13,564 bases of DNA from Eubacteriales bacterium. GTDB lineage: Bacteria > Bacillota_A > Clostridia > Lachnospirales > Lachnospiraceae. This document shows positions 1 to 7,613 of this stretch, piece by piece (the stretch's first letter is position 1; every line of letters starts with the position of its first letter). The notes under the pieces were generated by a model. The model ran no database searches, was not told the DNA's origin, and saw only the letters and a program-made list of their open reading frames with translations. The DNA lies in the NCBI GenBank assembly GCA_030527765.1, contig JAUNAE010000060.1, forward strand, positions 1 through 13,564. Reading direction: 5' to 3'. The position numbers were made by a program, and so were the translations under genes.

Positions 1-690
1 CTCCTGTGGATTCAGAATCTCTCCACACACTTCACAGTGGCTTCCCTCTGTAAGACCCGATTCTGTGCAGGTCGCCTCTACCGCTTCATCGATCACTTCT
101 CTGTGGCCAAGTGGTGATACATTCTCCTGTGGATTCAGAATCTCTCCACACACTTCACAGTGGCTTCCCTCTGTAAGATCCGATTCTGTGCAGGTCGCCT
201 CTACCGCTTCATCGATCACTTCTGTATGACCACTTGGATAGATGTATTCCTGCTCCCGGAGTATGGTTCCACAAACAGAACAATGCTTTCCTTCGGTTAT
301 TCCAATCTCGGTACAGGTTGCTTCCCGCCCCTCATCAATCACTTCCTTGTGACCGGTTGCTTTTATGACCTCCTGAGGAACAAGTACTTCTCCACAAATT
401 TCACAGTGTTTTCCCTCTGTCCTGCCATCTTCCGTACAAGATGCAGCCCAACCGGAATCCGTCGTCACACCATATCCCCGGGGCTCGACAATTTCCTGAG
501 GAACCAAAATCTCTCCACAAACTTCACAGTGTTTTCCTTCCGTCAGTCCCGATTCTGTGCAGGTCGCTTCTTTGCCGGCATCCCATACTTCCTCATGACC
601 TTTGGCTCCAATGTAACCATCCACGAATTCCTCGCCACAAACACTACATGTATATGTGGTAAAGCCTTGCTCTGTACAAGTAGGCTCCGT
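1..690 (-). repeat. Tandem Cys-rich 41-residue repeats in the LRR protein tail (at least 6 units)
   Basis: The motif T-C-T-E-x-G-x-T-E-G-x-H-C-x-x-C-G-E recurs. The complement of its H-C-E-V-C core starts at 23, 146, 269, 392, 515 and 635, giving spacings of 123, 123, 123, 123 and 120 bp (41 or 40 codons). Each unit has three Cys plus a His, and a G-H-x-E-V spacer separates units. The two outermost units (1-123 and 124-246) are almost identical over their first 101 bases with a single difference near base 55/178, whereas inner units have diverged. Such tails are common on clostridial LRR proteins. The array continues beyond base 1. Confidence 0.9.
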
Positions 691-3548
691 CACTACTGCA
701 GACTCATATAAGTGCAAATGGGTCGCATTATAATGCATTCTTATTTCATAGAGAGTTGACATAAAGACATTGTAGCCCATTTGAATGTTATTCCAGGACG
801 TCTCGTCTCCGGCATAATAAACATCAATATCTCCATCTACCATGCCGAAGGCATCATCTCCGATCGAGGTCACACTCTTCGGAATAAACACATTCCTTAC
901 ACCTGCATGCAAAAACGCTTTCTGTTCAATTCGTAACACGCCTTCCGGAATTGTAACGTTCTTAAGCTCATTGCAATAAGAAAACGCATTATCAGAAATA
1001 CTCTCTACACCTTTCGGAAATTGGAAACTGCTTAAATTATTACATCTTGAAAATATTTCTGAACCCATGGATACGTTTGGATTTCTGATTTCGACACTTT
1101 TCAGCTTTTTGCAATCATAAAATGCTTTCGAACCAATTTCTGTCACACTTTCCGGAATGACAATTTCATTAAGATTCTGACATTCTGAAAATGCTTCCTC
1201 GCCAATATTCGTCACAGTTTCCGGAATTGTAACACTTCTCAAATTTGTGCACTCCTGAAACAAGTGATTCGCAATGCTTGCTGCTTCCTTTGGAATCGGC
1301 GCACTCTGAAGGCTGCGGCATCGACTGAATGCCCACTCTCCAAGTTCCACTGCCTCATTTAGAAAATTTACTTTCTGAAGACTTGTACAATCTGTAAAAG
1401 CACAGTAGCCAACACTTGTCACACTTTGTGGAATGGTAATCTCCTTCAAACTACTGCAGCCGCTAAATGTATTATTGCCGATGCTTTCCACACCTTCCGG
1501 AATCATCACATCAGTAATTCCCGAACATCCATAAAAGGCATCATTTCCTATATGAACCATTACTTTTGGTATGGTAATGCCGGATAGACTTATACAATTC
1601 ACAAAAGCACAATCCCCAAGAGACATCACATCATCGGAAAATGTGACACTTTTCAGAGAAGAACAGTCTCCAAATGCATTCTCTCCTACTTCAATCACAC
1701 CATCCGGAATCACAACTTCTTCCAGAGCGGTACATCCCCTGAACACAGAATCATTGATTTTGGATATTCCTTCAGGAATTGTAATATTCTTTAGGCCCGT
1801 GCATCCGTAAAATGCGAAATCCCCGATATAATCCACACCCTCGTGAAACTGCACACTTGTAAGGCTGCTGCAGTTCGAAAAAACTCCGGATTCAATACGT
1901 GAAATACTTTCCGGAAATGAAAGTTCCACAATACTGCTGCAGTCACTGAATGCATTAGGACCTATTTTATGCACTCCCTCTGCAAAAGTGACACTGGAAA
2001 GATCCGTACATCCGGAAAAAGCCAAATCTCCAATTTCTTCTACATTTTCAGGAATTGCAATACTCTTAAGACTGCTGCATCCCCGAAATGCATAATATTC
2101 TATTTTGGCAACCCGATCCGATAATTCCACTGTTTCCAGGCCAGTACAATTCTCAAAAGCAGCCTGTTTGATCACTTTCACTCCACCGGAAATTTCTACC
2201 CTTTGCAGTCCCGTACAATTTTGAAATGCACCGCTTGGAATTTCCGTTGTTCCAGACGGAATACTCACACTCTCAAGGCTGCTGCAATTCGCAAAAGAAT
2301 AGCCTGCAATCTCCGTCACATTGGAATAGAGCGGTGCCCGTTCCAATTTTGAGCAGTTTTCAAATGCCGAGTATCCGATCAATTTCAGAAGAACCTGTCC
2401 ATTCGTCTCCACAAAATCCAGATTTCTTAATGAAGAACAATTCCGAAACAAACCTTCCGGAAGTGCCGTGATCTGCGGCGGAATCATCATAAAGCTCAGG
2501 CGGATACATTCTTCAAAAGCTCTTGCTCCCATGCTTTCCAGGGAATCCGGAAGACTTACCTTGGTGAGCTTTGTGCTGCTATAAAAAGCTCTGCCTCCTA
2601 CTCGGGTGATTCCTTCAGAAACAATGACTTCAGAATATTTGGTCCGAAGATTGTACCAGGGTGCGTTTCCATCATAATAATCCGGCATTTCTCCCCTGCC
2701 AAGAATTTTCAGCTGATTCTCTGTTGTGAATCCCCAATACACACTTGAGGCTTCACACTGACCATATTTCGAAAAGACTCCGTCTTTTGTGTGAAGAATG
2801 GCTTTTTTGAAAACGGAAAGATTCAAAATACCGGAAGTCAGAACACTCTCCAGTCCCTGATCCAGGGTGAGATCTGCAATATTTGTGCATCCGGAAAAAG
2901 TGGCATTCGATAAATTCGCAGCAGAATTCGGAAGTGTTACACTTTTCAGTACTGTACAGTTCTCAAAAGCGTGATCTCCGATAACGGTTACGCCCTCTTC
3001 AATCACCAGCGTTTCAATGGATTCTTTGTAACTAAGCCATGGAACATCCTCTGCGGAATAATTTGCCATGGAGCCTGAGCCTGAAATTTTTAAAACATGA
3101 GCATCATCGACGCTCCATGTCACATTATCTCCACAGTTTCCTTCTTCAAGAAGCGTTCCTTCCGCCGGTTCTTCATTTTCCCCGACACGTTCCGGCTCTT
3201 CTCCATCGGATAAGAGATCCTCCGATACAAGTTCATCTCCCGCAGATTCTTCGACCGGAATCTCTTCCACAACATCGATTACACTTTCCCCTTCCGGAAT
3301 TTGCAGACTATCTGTCTGTGTATCGGATTCCTCTTCAATGAGAAGGTTTCCATCCGTCTCACCAGTGCTTTCTCCCTCATTGCCATCCGCCGATTCTTCA
3401 TCAGCCGCCGGAATTACAACATTTTCATAAGCACTCACGTCACTTCCGTCCGCAATTCTTCTGCAAATGCCGGTGCCGGCAAACTGCTTCCAAGCATTAC
3501 CCCTGTAAGCAGCAATGCAAAGAGTTTATTCACATATTTTCTTTTCAT
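1..3548 (-). CDS. BspA-like leucine-rich-repeat surface protein, C-terminus off window, apparent frameshift after signal peptide
   Basis: Large exported cell-surface protein of the LRR_5/BspA family; such proteins usually mediate adhesion or binding outside the cell, but the ligand cannot be read here. From ATG 3548 the first 29 residues are a Sec signal peptide (MKRK, hydrophobic core, AFA|EE cleavage). That frame stops at TGA 3437-3435. The body continues without a stop in another frame from below TAA 3528-3526 to base 1, over 1,150 codons. The body has an acidic Glu/Ser/Asp linker, an N-cap (CGDNVTWSVDD), then about 28 units of roughly 23 residues patterned V-x-I-P-E-G-V-x-x-I-G-x-x-A-F-x-x-C-x-x-L-K, and a Cys-rich repeat tail (1 to about 690). 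Two N-cap-like segments interrupt the early repeats. The promoter lies at 3616-3645 and GGGTGGGG precedes the start. Family call is firm; whether the gene is intact is doubtful. Confidence 0.9.
3435..3464 (-). other. Frame break between signal peptide and mature LRR protein
   Basis: The signal-peptide frame (ATG 3548) ends at TGA 3437-3435, while the LRR body is open only in the frame whose codons begin at multiples of three. The shift must therefore fall between 3525 and 3437, and most plausibly just after the cleavage site at 3462. One missing base (or two extra) on the minus strand would join AFA-EELRT to GSDVSAYENV. I see no X-XXY-YYZ slippery heptamer and no long homopolymer, so programmed slippage is less likely than a mutation or an assembly error. 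Confidence 0.75.
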
Positions 3549-3615
3549 TTCCCCACCCTTTTTTATTATTACAAAGTTTTCTTTCAGGTTTCTATTTCAT
3601 ACATTTATGGTATAG

Positions 3616-3645
3616 ATTATATCATACCCCTTCCGGGATTCTCAA
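3616..3645 (-). promoter_or_regulatory. Promoter of the LRR surface-protein gene
   Basis: On the minus strand, -35 TTGAGA (3645-3640) and a perfect -10 TATAAT (3621-3616) are separated by 18 bp. The predicted leader is about 60 nt to ATG 3548, with GGGTGGGG two bases before the start as the only purine-rich ribosome-binding candidate. Confidence 0.65.
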
Positions 3646-3675
3646 TAACTATGTATCGACACAAAAAAGCCCACG

Positions 3676-3710
3676 AAAAAAAAGCCCTCACACATTTCTG
3701 TGCAAGGGCT
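3676..3710 (-). terminator. Rho-independent terminator of the cyclophilin-like gene
   Basis: AGCCCT (3683-3688) pairs with AGGGCT (3705-3710), and an inner 4-bp stem closes a TTTC loop. On the minus strand the hairpin runs into eight T (complement of A 3676-3683), directly after the gene that stops at 3725. A T-rich stretch on the plus side could give weak activity in the other direction. Confidence 0.8.
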
Positions 3711-3724
3711 CTGCTTTTTGCTTT

Positions 3725-4255
3725 TTATTCTTCTAGCGCAAAGGTAATGGACAGATCTCCACTTCCGAGTGCTTCTTCCCATCCTTCCAGATCATCTATT
3801 TTCGCCAGTCTTGTATAACTCCAGGAATTTGAGCCGTAGAACACAACGACCTGATTTCCATTATACAATACGATATCCCCGGATTTTGTCGTTGTCTGAC
3901 GATTATTTGTCGTCAGGCTTTTTCCCAGAGATCCCACTTTTTCAAACCCGGAATAGTCTCTCATGGAAATGGTCACCGGTCCTTCCTGCATCATTTCAAG
4001 AAGTTCCTCTGCAGCCGCATTTTTTTCCAGTGTTGCGATAAAACTTGTATTTCCAATAAGTACGGTCATTTTTTCTGCATTCTTCACGTTATCTTCCCCT
4101 GCTCCTTCTTTTTCATCGATGATCGAATTCTCTTTTTCGATTTCTTGGGACTGTTCCTTTTGGTTTTTTGCACCATATCCTTCCACCGCTCCTGTTGCAA
4201 TTCCTATTCCAAACAACAAAACGGCCGCAGCAAAAATCACAGATCTTTTTTTCAT
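3725..4255 (-). CDS. Exported cyclophilin-like fold protein
   Basis: 176 residues. Residues 1 to about 23 (MKKR then a hydrophobic stretch) form a signal peptide or N-terminal membrane anchor with no lipobox Cys. Residues about 30-62 are a charged Gln/Glu/Lys linker. Residues about 63-176 match the bacterial cyclophilin-like fold family by motifs such as TISMRDYSGFEKVGSLGKSL, the TTNNRQTTTKSGDIVLY stretch, VVFYGSNSWSYTRL and a C-terminal EALGSGD. Members I recall are usually cytoplasmic, about 110-130 residues long and without proven peptidyl-prolyl isomerase activity, so the export signal is notable. AAGGGGA lies about 8 nt before ATG 4255. It diverges from the LysR-type regulator at 4504, which is its likely controller (inference). 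Biochemical role unknown. Confidence 0.88.
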   Translation of the reverse strand: MKKRSVIFAAAVLLFGIGIATGAVEGYGAKNQKEQSQEIEKENSIIDEKEGAGEDNVKNAEKMTVLIGNTSFIATLEKNAAAEELLEMMQEGPVTISMRDYSGFEKVGSLGKSLTTNNRQTTTKSGDIVLYNGNQVVVFYGSNSWSYTRLAKIDDLEGWEEALGSGDLSITFALEE

Positions 4256-4293
4256 ATGAGGAATCCCCTTCCAGTTATTTTCTAGTTGTCTTC

Positions 4294-4322
4294 AGTATAA
4301 TTTCTCAGAGTTCAAATAGCAA
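4294..4322 (-). promoter_or_regulatory. Promoter of the cyclophilin-like gene
   Basis: Minus-strand -35 TTGCTA (4322-4317), a 17-bp spacer and -10 TATACT (4299-4294). The predicted start of transcription is near 4287, about 32 nt before ATG 4255. Confidence 0.6.
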
Positions 4323-4346
4323 ATACCCAGAATAAATACGTTTCTA

Positions 4347-4364
4347 TGCTTTACGCCTATAGCA
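4347..4364. promoter_or_regulatory. Candidate LysR-regulator operator (18-bp imperfect dyad)
   Basis: TGCTTTACGCCTATAGCA is symmetrical at 14 of 18 positions (GCT-N10-AGC core). It overlaps the -35 of the LysR gene (4350-4355) and is centred about 68 bp upstream of the predicted start of the divergent cyclophilin-like transcript. That is the usual geometry for a LysR-type recognition site that represses its own gene and activates the neighbour. The symmetry is not an exact T-N11-A box, so this is a proposal. Confidence 0.45.
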
Positions 4365-4378
4365 ATTTTTTGTATAAT
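4350..4378 (+). promoter_or_regulatory. Promoter of the LysR-type regulator gene
   Basis: -35 TTTACG (4350-4355), a 17-bp spacer and a perfect -10 TATAAT (4373-4378). Transcription would start near 4385, leaving a leader of about 120 nt before the TTG start at 4504. That leader contains two hairpins. Confidence 0.6.
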
Positions 4379-4394
4379 TACCCCAAGTTAATAT

Positions 4395-4448
4395 GCGAAT
4401 CTCCGAAGAAGATTCGCACAGAAATTCGAAAGCTGCCCGGCAGCTTTC
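4395..4448 (+). promoter_or_regulatory. Two consecutive hairpins in the LysR gene leader
   Basis: First stem: GCGAATCT (4395-4402) with AGATTCGC (4410-4417), 8 bp with a 7-nt loop. Second stem: GAAAGCTGC (4428-4436) with GCAGCTTTC (4440-4448), 9 bp with a 3-nt CCG loop, followed shortly by a run of five T. The second could act as a weak terminator or attenuator in the leader, or either could be a protein-binding inverted repeat. Function is not shown by the sequence. Confidence 0.5.
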
Positions 4449-4503
4449 CATCATTTTTCAGACTGTTTTTCACGTAATTTTTTTTAGAAAGGATGTGTGT
4501 AAA

Positions 4504-5400
4504 TTGGAACTTCGAGTTCTGCAATATTTCCTTGCTGTCACAAGAGAACAAAGCATTTTGGGTGCTGCGGAGAGTCTCCACTTGTCTCAGCCGACTCTCT
4601 CCCGCCAGCTAAAAGATATGGAAGAAGAACTGGGCAAGCAGCTTTTCATTCGAAGCAATCGAAGAATCACACTTACAGAAGAAGGAATGATTCTCAGAAA
4701 ACGTGCTGAAGAAATTTTGAGTCTTGTTCAGAAAACGCAGGATGAGATTTCCTCTTCCAGTGACAATATCGCAGGCGACATCTACATTGGCTGTGGAGAA
4801 TCCGAGGGCATGCGCTATATGCTGCGGGCTGCCAAAAGAATTCAGGAAGAATATCCTCTTGTACATTTTCATGTCATCAGTGGCGACCGGGAAAGTGTCA
4901 TCGAAGAACTGGATCGAGGACTCATCGACTTCGGTGTTCTCTACGGGGATTTTGACCGTTCAAAATATGAAATGCTGACGCCGGACTATTCCGATCATTT
5001 CGGTGTACTCATGCGAAAAGATGATCCCCTTGCCGCAAAAGATATCATCGACGGCTCCGACCTGATCGGAAAACCGCTCATCGTATCCAGACAGGTTTAC
5101 AAAAATGACAAGCGTGATCTGAAGCAGCAGCTGAATCTCGAAGAAAAAGATATCAACATTGTCGCAACCTACAATCTGCTTTTCAACGGATCTCTTATGG
5201 TAGAAGAAGGCATCGGTTACGCCATCTGTTTTGACAAAATCATCAATACAACCGGGGACAGTCCTCTCGTTTTCAAACCGCTCGCCAGACAGTATCTTTC
5301 CCAGCCAACCATTATCTGGAAAAAATATCAGATTCTAACGAAGGCGGCGGAGGCGTATATTCAGTCCTTTAAGGAAATTCTGCTTTCCTCAAACTGCTGA
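4504..5400 (+). CDS. LysR-type transcriptional regulator
   Basis: 298 residues from a TTG start, the usual LTTR length. Residues 1 to about 60 are the winged helix-turn-helix (LQYFLAVTREQS, AAESLHLSQPTLSRQLKDME, then the ITLTEEG wing). Residues about 90-295 form the periplasmic-binding-protein-like effector domain that senses a small molecule. TTG 4504 is chosen because the family N-terminus (MELRVLQYF) begins exactly there, with AGAAAGGA about 10 nt upstream. The upstream in-frame ATG 4393 would add 37 unrelated residues and would start inside the leader hairpins. It diverges from the cyclophilin-like gene and converges with the sensor kinase gene, only 19 bp apart. It probably represses itself and activates its divergent neighbour; the effector is unknown. 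Confidence 0.93.
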   Translation: MELRVLQYFLAVTREQSILGAAESLHLSQPTLSRQLKDMEEELGKQLFIRSNRRITLTEEGMILRKRAEEILSLVQKTQDEISSSSDNIAGDIYIGCGESEGMRYMLRAAKRIQEEYPLVHFHVISGDRESVIEELDRGLIDFGVLYGDFDRSKYEMLTPDYSDHFGVLMRKDDPLAAKDIIDGSDLIGKPLIVSRQVYKNDKRDLKQQLNLEEKDINIVATYNLLFNGSLMVEEGIGYAICFDKIINTTGDSPLVFKPLARQYLSQPTIIWKKYQILTKAAEAYIQSFKEILLSSNC

Positions 5401-5419
5401 TTCGAATATTTTTCTGGAG

Positions 5420-6745
5420 CTACAGGTTAAGCAGAACCGAAACATACACCATTTCCTGATCCTGATGGACTTTCATTGTTCCATGATAGCGGCTCACAAT
5501 GCTCCGGCAGGAATCGATTCCGATCCCTGCTCCCTCATGCTTGGTCGACAGGAATTGATTGCCCGAGCTTCGCTTCATTTTCTTGCGACAGGTATTATCA
5601 ATGGTGAAGTACAAGGTCTTCGGTGTTTCTTTGATCCGGACTATGATCTTCTTCACACTGCTGCTGTCTGCGATACATGCATCGAGAGCATTTTCCAGAA
5701 GATTTCCAAAGAGCACCGAAAGATCCGTCTCCTGCACCGCAATGTTGCCAGACAACGTTCCTTCCACAAGAAACAGAATGCCATGTTCCCGGGCAAGGTT
5801 GGCAAAATGAAGCAGTATCACATTCACTGTGTCATGATTGCAGAAATGAATGGATTCTGTTTCTTCTGCCTCTCTAGTGTAATCCACAAGATATCCCTCT
5901 AATCTTTCGTAATCTTTCTTCTTCAAGTAACCTTTCAGAACAGCCTGATGATGCCTCAGATCATGTCGAGTTCTTCTTGTTTCCAGAATCTTCTCCTGAA
6001 GATTCTGATACTGGAGAAGCTGAATGGATGCGATCTTTTTCTCCTCCTCAAGAATTCGATTATGCTCATGTATCTGCACTAATCGAACCACAACGAAATA
6101 TACAAGAAAAGCCCCGAGATTGAAGGCAGTGAAAATAATCGTGATTTTCGGACGAAGTGCCATCTCCAGCGTCGAGCCCTCATTTAACAGGTAAATACAG
6201 CAATACCAGATGAAATAAAACACCCCGGGAACCAGCCATAAATAGCGCCAATCCCGATTGTTGTTTTCATTCTCAACCACCGGTGCAACGACTCGATTGA
6301 TGAACAGATACAGCGGCACACTGAGAATCAAAAGAACGATCAGCATACACACCGAAAAGGACCATCGATACTGCTGACGTGCCAATTCCGGAAACAGCTG
6401 TCCCTCCAGACATTTGGATGAGATCACTACATAATTCTCAATATTCGACAAAAGCAGCAGAACAAAAAGCGGCTTTCCAACCGGTGCCTTCACCATATAA
6501 AGAAAGAAAACGGCATACAATAATGTTGTAATCAGACTAACGGCACTGACAATGGCATTAGGATAAAATGCGACATGATTCCCAATTCCAATCTGCATAA
6601 TAGATAGGATCACCATGCACACAACCACCACCCATTTAGGGAGCCACATCATGTGTCTAAAAAGGTATAACCCCAGAATTGCAAGAGGAAGAAAATTCAG
6701 AAGTGCATACACCGACACTTCCACAATTCGATAAAGTTCCGGCAT
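5420..6745 (-). CDS. GHKL-domain sensor histidine kinase (AgrC type)
   Basis: 441 residues. Residues 1 to about 225 carry six or seven hydrophobic membrane segments, the AgrC-like sensor part. A short coiled linker (HNRILEEEKKIASIQ) leads to the phosphoacceptor region RRTRHDLRHH, with the His near residue 261. The ATPase domain has an N-box NLLENALDA (from about 348) and a G-box GAGIGI (from about 405) of the GHKL class. It phosphorylates the response regulator encoded just upstream. The regulator stop is TGA 6750-6748, and ATG 6745 lies two bases beyond it, with GAGAGG about 9 nt upstream. A TTG at 6751, overlapping the stop, is a less well-spaced alternative. The two genes are surely co-transcribed. 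No AgrB or AgrD gene is present, so the ligand is unknown. Confidence 0.92.
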   Translation of the reverse strand: MPELYRIVEVSVYALLNFLPLAILGLYLFRHMMWLPKWVVVVCMVILSIMQIGIGNHVAFYPNAIVSAVSLITTLLYAVFFLYMVKAPVGKPLFVLLLLSNIENYVVISSKCLEGQLFPELARQQYRWSFSVCMLIVLLILSVPLYLFINRVVAPVVENENNNRDWRYLWLVPGVFYFIWYCCIYLLNEGSTLEMALRPKITIIFTAFNLGAFLVYFVVVRLVQIHEHNRILEEEKKIASIQLLQYQNLQEKILETRRTRHDLRHHQAVLKGYLKKKDYERLEGYLVDYTREAEETESIHFCNHDTVNVILLHFANLAREHGILFLVEGTLSGNIAVQETDLSVLFGNLLENALDACIADSSSVKKIIVRIKETPKTLYFTIDNTCRKKMKRSSGNQFLSTKHEGAGIGIDSCRSIVSRYHGTMKVHQDQEMVYVSVLLNL

Positions 6746-6747
6746 CG

Positions 6748-7458
6748 TCAATACCCTCTCTTTCGAAGTTTCTGAAACAGGAAATCAGCATAAGCGTCCT
6801 TCATTTCTTTCATTTTTCTTCTGCTGATGGGAACCACCGTCTGATTATAAAGCAAAAATCCGTATTCATTCACACAGGAAACTTCATTCAAATTCACAAT
6901 CACACCTTTGGAACAACTGACAAACTCCGGATACTGGCAGAGCAGCGCTTCCAGATTTTTCTGCGTCATACGCACACGCAAAGCACAATCCGTTTTGCGA
7001 TGTATGGTAATCATATGTCCGGAACATTCCGTATGCAGAATATCCTGCAAAAGCACTCTCTGTCCCTGAGATAATGTCACAGAAAGCGTTTGTTTCAGTG
7101 CCTCCAGATTCAGCTTGCGAAGCATCAAGGAGATCCCTTCTTCTGTAATCGGTTTTCGCAGATAATACCCCGCCTCCACCTCATAACTTTCGCTTGCAAA
7201 TTCATTGCTCGTCGTACAGAAAACAATGCAGACTTCTGCATCTTTTTTTCGAATTTCCTTTGCAACATCAATTCCGAGAATCTCTTTCATATAAATATCC
7301 AGAATGATAATGTCGAAGTCATGAGGATTCCATGCCAGAAGAAAACTTTCTCCGTCCGGGAAGCAGAACCATTCACTTTTCTCATCCAGCTGCCTCTCCA
7401 GAAAACTCACAAGCTGTGCAGTCTCATTTACATTATCATCTACAATCGCAATTCTCAT
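6748..7458 (-). CDS. LytTR-family response regulator (AgrA type)
   Basis: 236 residues. The receiver domain (1 to about 120) has the acidic pair D7-D8, phosphoacceptor D54 (IIILDIYM), switch Thr residues near 82-83 (FCTTSNEFASESYEV) and K102 (YYLRKPI). Residues about 140-232 form a LytTR DNA-binding domain (ECSGHMITIHRKTDCALRVRMTQ region, then FVSCSKGVIVNLNEV and VVPISRRKMKEMK). It binds DNA as a dimer at paired direct repeats, and candidate boxes occur at 7574-7604. AAGGAGATGATTT places a strong ribosome binding site before ATG 7458. It is the first gene of a two-gene operon with the sensor kinase, promoter at 7512-7540. Confidence 0.94.
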   Translation of the reverse strand: MRIAIVDDNVNETAQLVSFLERQLDEKSEWFCFPDGESFLLAWNPHDFDIIILDIYMKEILGIDVAKEIRKKDAEVCIVFCTTSNEFASESYEVEAGYYLRKPITEEGISLMLRKLNLEALKQTLSVTLSQGQRVLLQDILHTECSGHMITIHRKTDCALRVRMTQKNLEALLCQYPEFVSCSKGVIVNLNEVSCVNEYGFLLYNQTVVPISRRKMKEMKDAYADFLFQKLRKRGY

Positions 7459-7511
7459 AAATCATCTCCTTTCGAAAAAAACGGACTTCTATTTTCAGAA
7501 GTGTGTGTCTT

Positions 7512-7540
7512 ATTATATTCGAAATTATTTCGAGGCACAA
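7512..7540 (-). promoter_or_regulatory. Promoter of the response regulator-kinase operon, with inverted repeat in the spacer
   Basis: Minus-strand -35 TTGTGC (7540-7535), 17-bp spacer, perfect -10 TATAAT (7517-7512). The spacer contains a perfect 7-bp inverted repeat, TCGAAAT (7519-7525) and ATTTCGA (7527-7533), around one central base. It could be an operator for a repressor. Confidence 0.6.
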
Positions 7541-7573
7541 GGTCATATCTTGGAATTTTGTACAAATACCCCC

Positions 7574-7604
7574 TACCGTTTGCGTCAAAAAATGACCGTT
7601 CTTG
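7574..7604 (+). promoter_or_regulatory. Candidate LytTR regulator binding site (two direct repeats)
   Basis: TACCGTTTGC (7574-7583) and GACCGTTCTTG (7594-7604) share ACCGTT with a 20-bp period, about two helical turns. LytTR regulators such as AgrA and VirR bind paired direct repeats containing a GTT core just upstream of the -35. Box 2 ends about 10 bp before the -35 at 7614. The location fits activation of the acidic secreted protein by the divergently encoded regulator. The match to family consensus is partial. Confidence 0.55.
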
Positions 7605-7613
7605 CTAAATTTA

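Noticed and set aside
1..690. CRISPR array suggested by regular 123-bp periodicity
   Set aside because: The repeats are protein-coding, in frame, and have no unique spacers between short palindromic repeats.
160..711. Plus-strand open frame of 183 codons with many Cys and Phe
   Set aside because: It is the antisense of the Cys-rich repeats of the LRR gene; the minus frame carries clear family motifs and the plus frame has no ribosome site.
3437..3480. Programmed -1 ribosomal frameshifting joining signal peptide and LRR body
   Set aside because: No slippery heptamer or downstream pseudoknot was recognisable; an indel or sequence error is simpler.
3039..3736. Plus-strand open frames overlapping the LRR N-terminus and its promoter
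   Set aside because: They are shadows of the minus-strand gene with no recognisable protein features. One was useful only to confirm the base count at the frame break.
4393..4503. ATG 4393 as start of the LysR regulator
   Set aside because: It would add 37 non-homologous residues encoded by the leader hairpins; TTG 4504 has a ribosome site and the exact family N-terminus.
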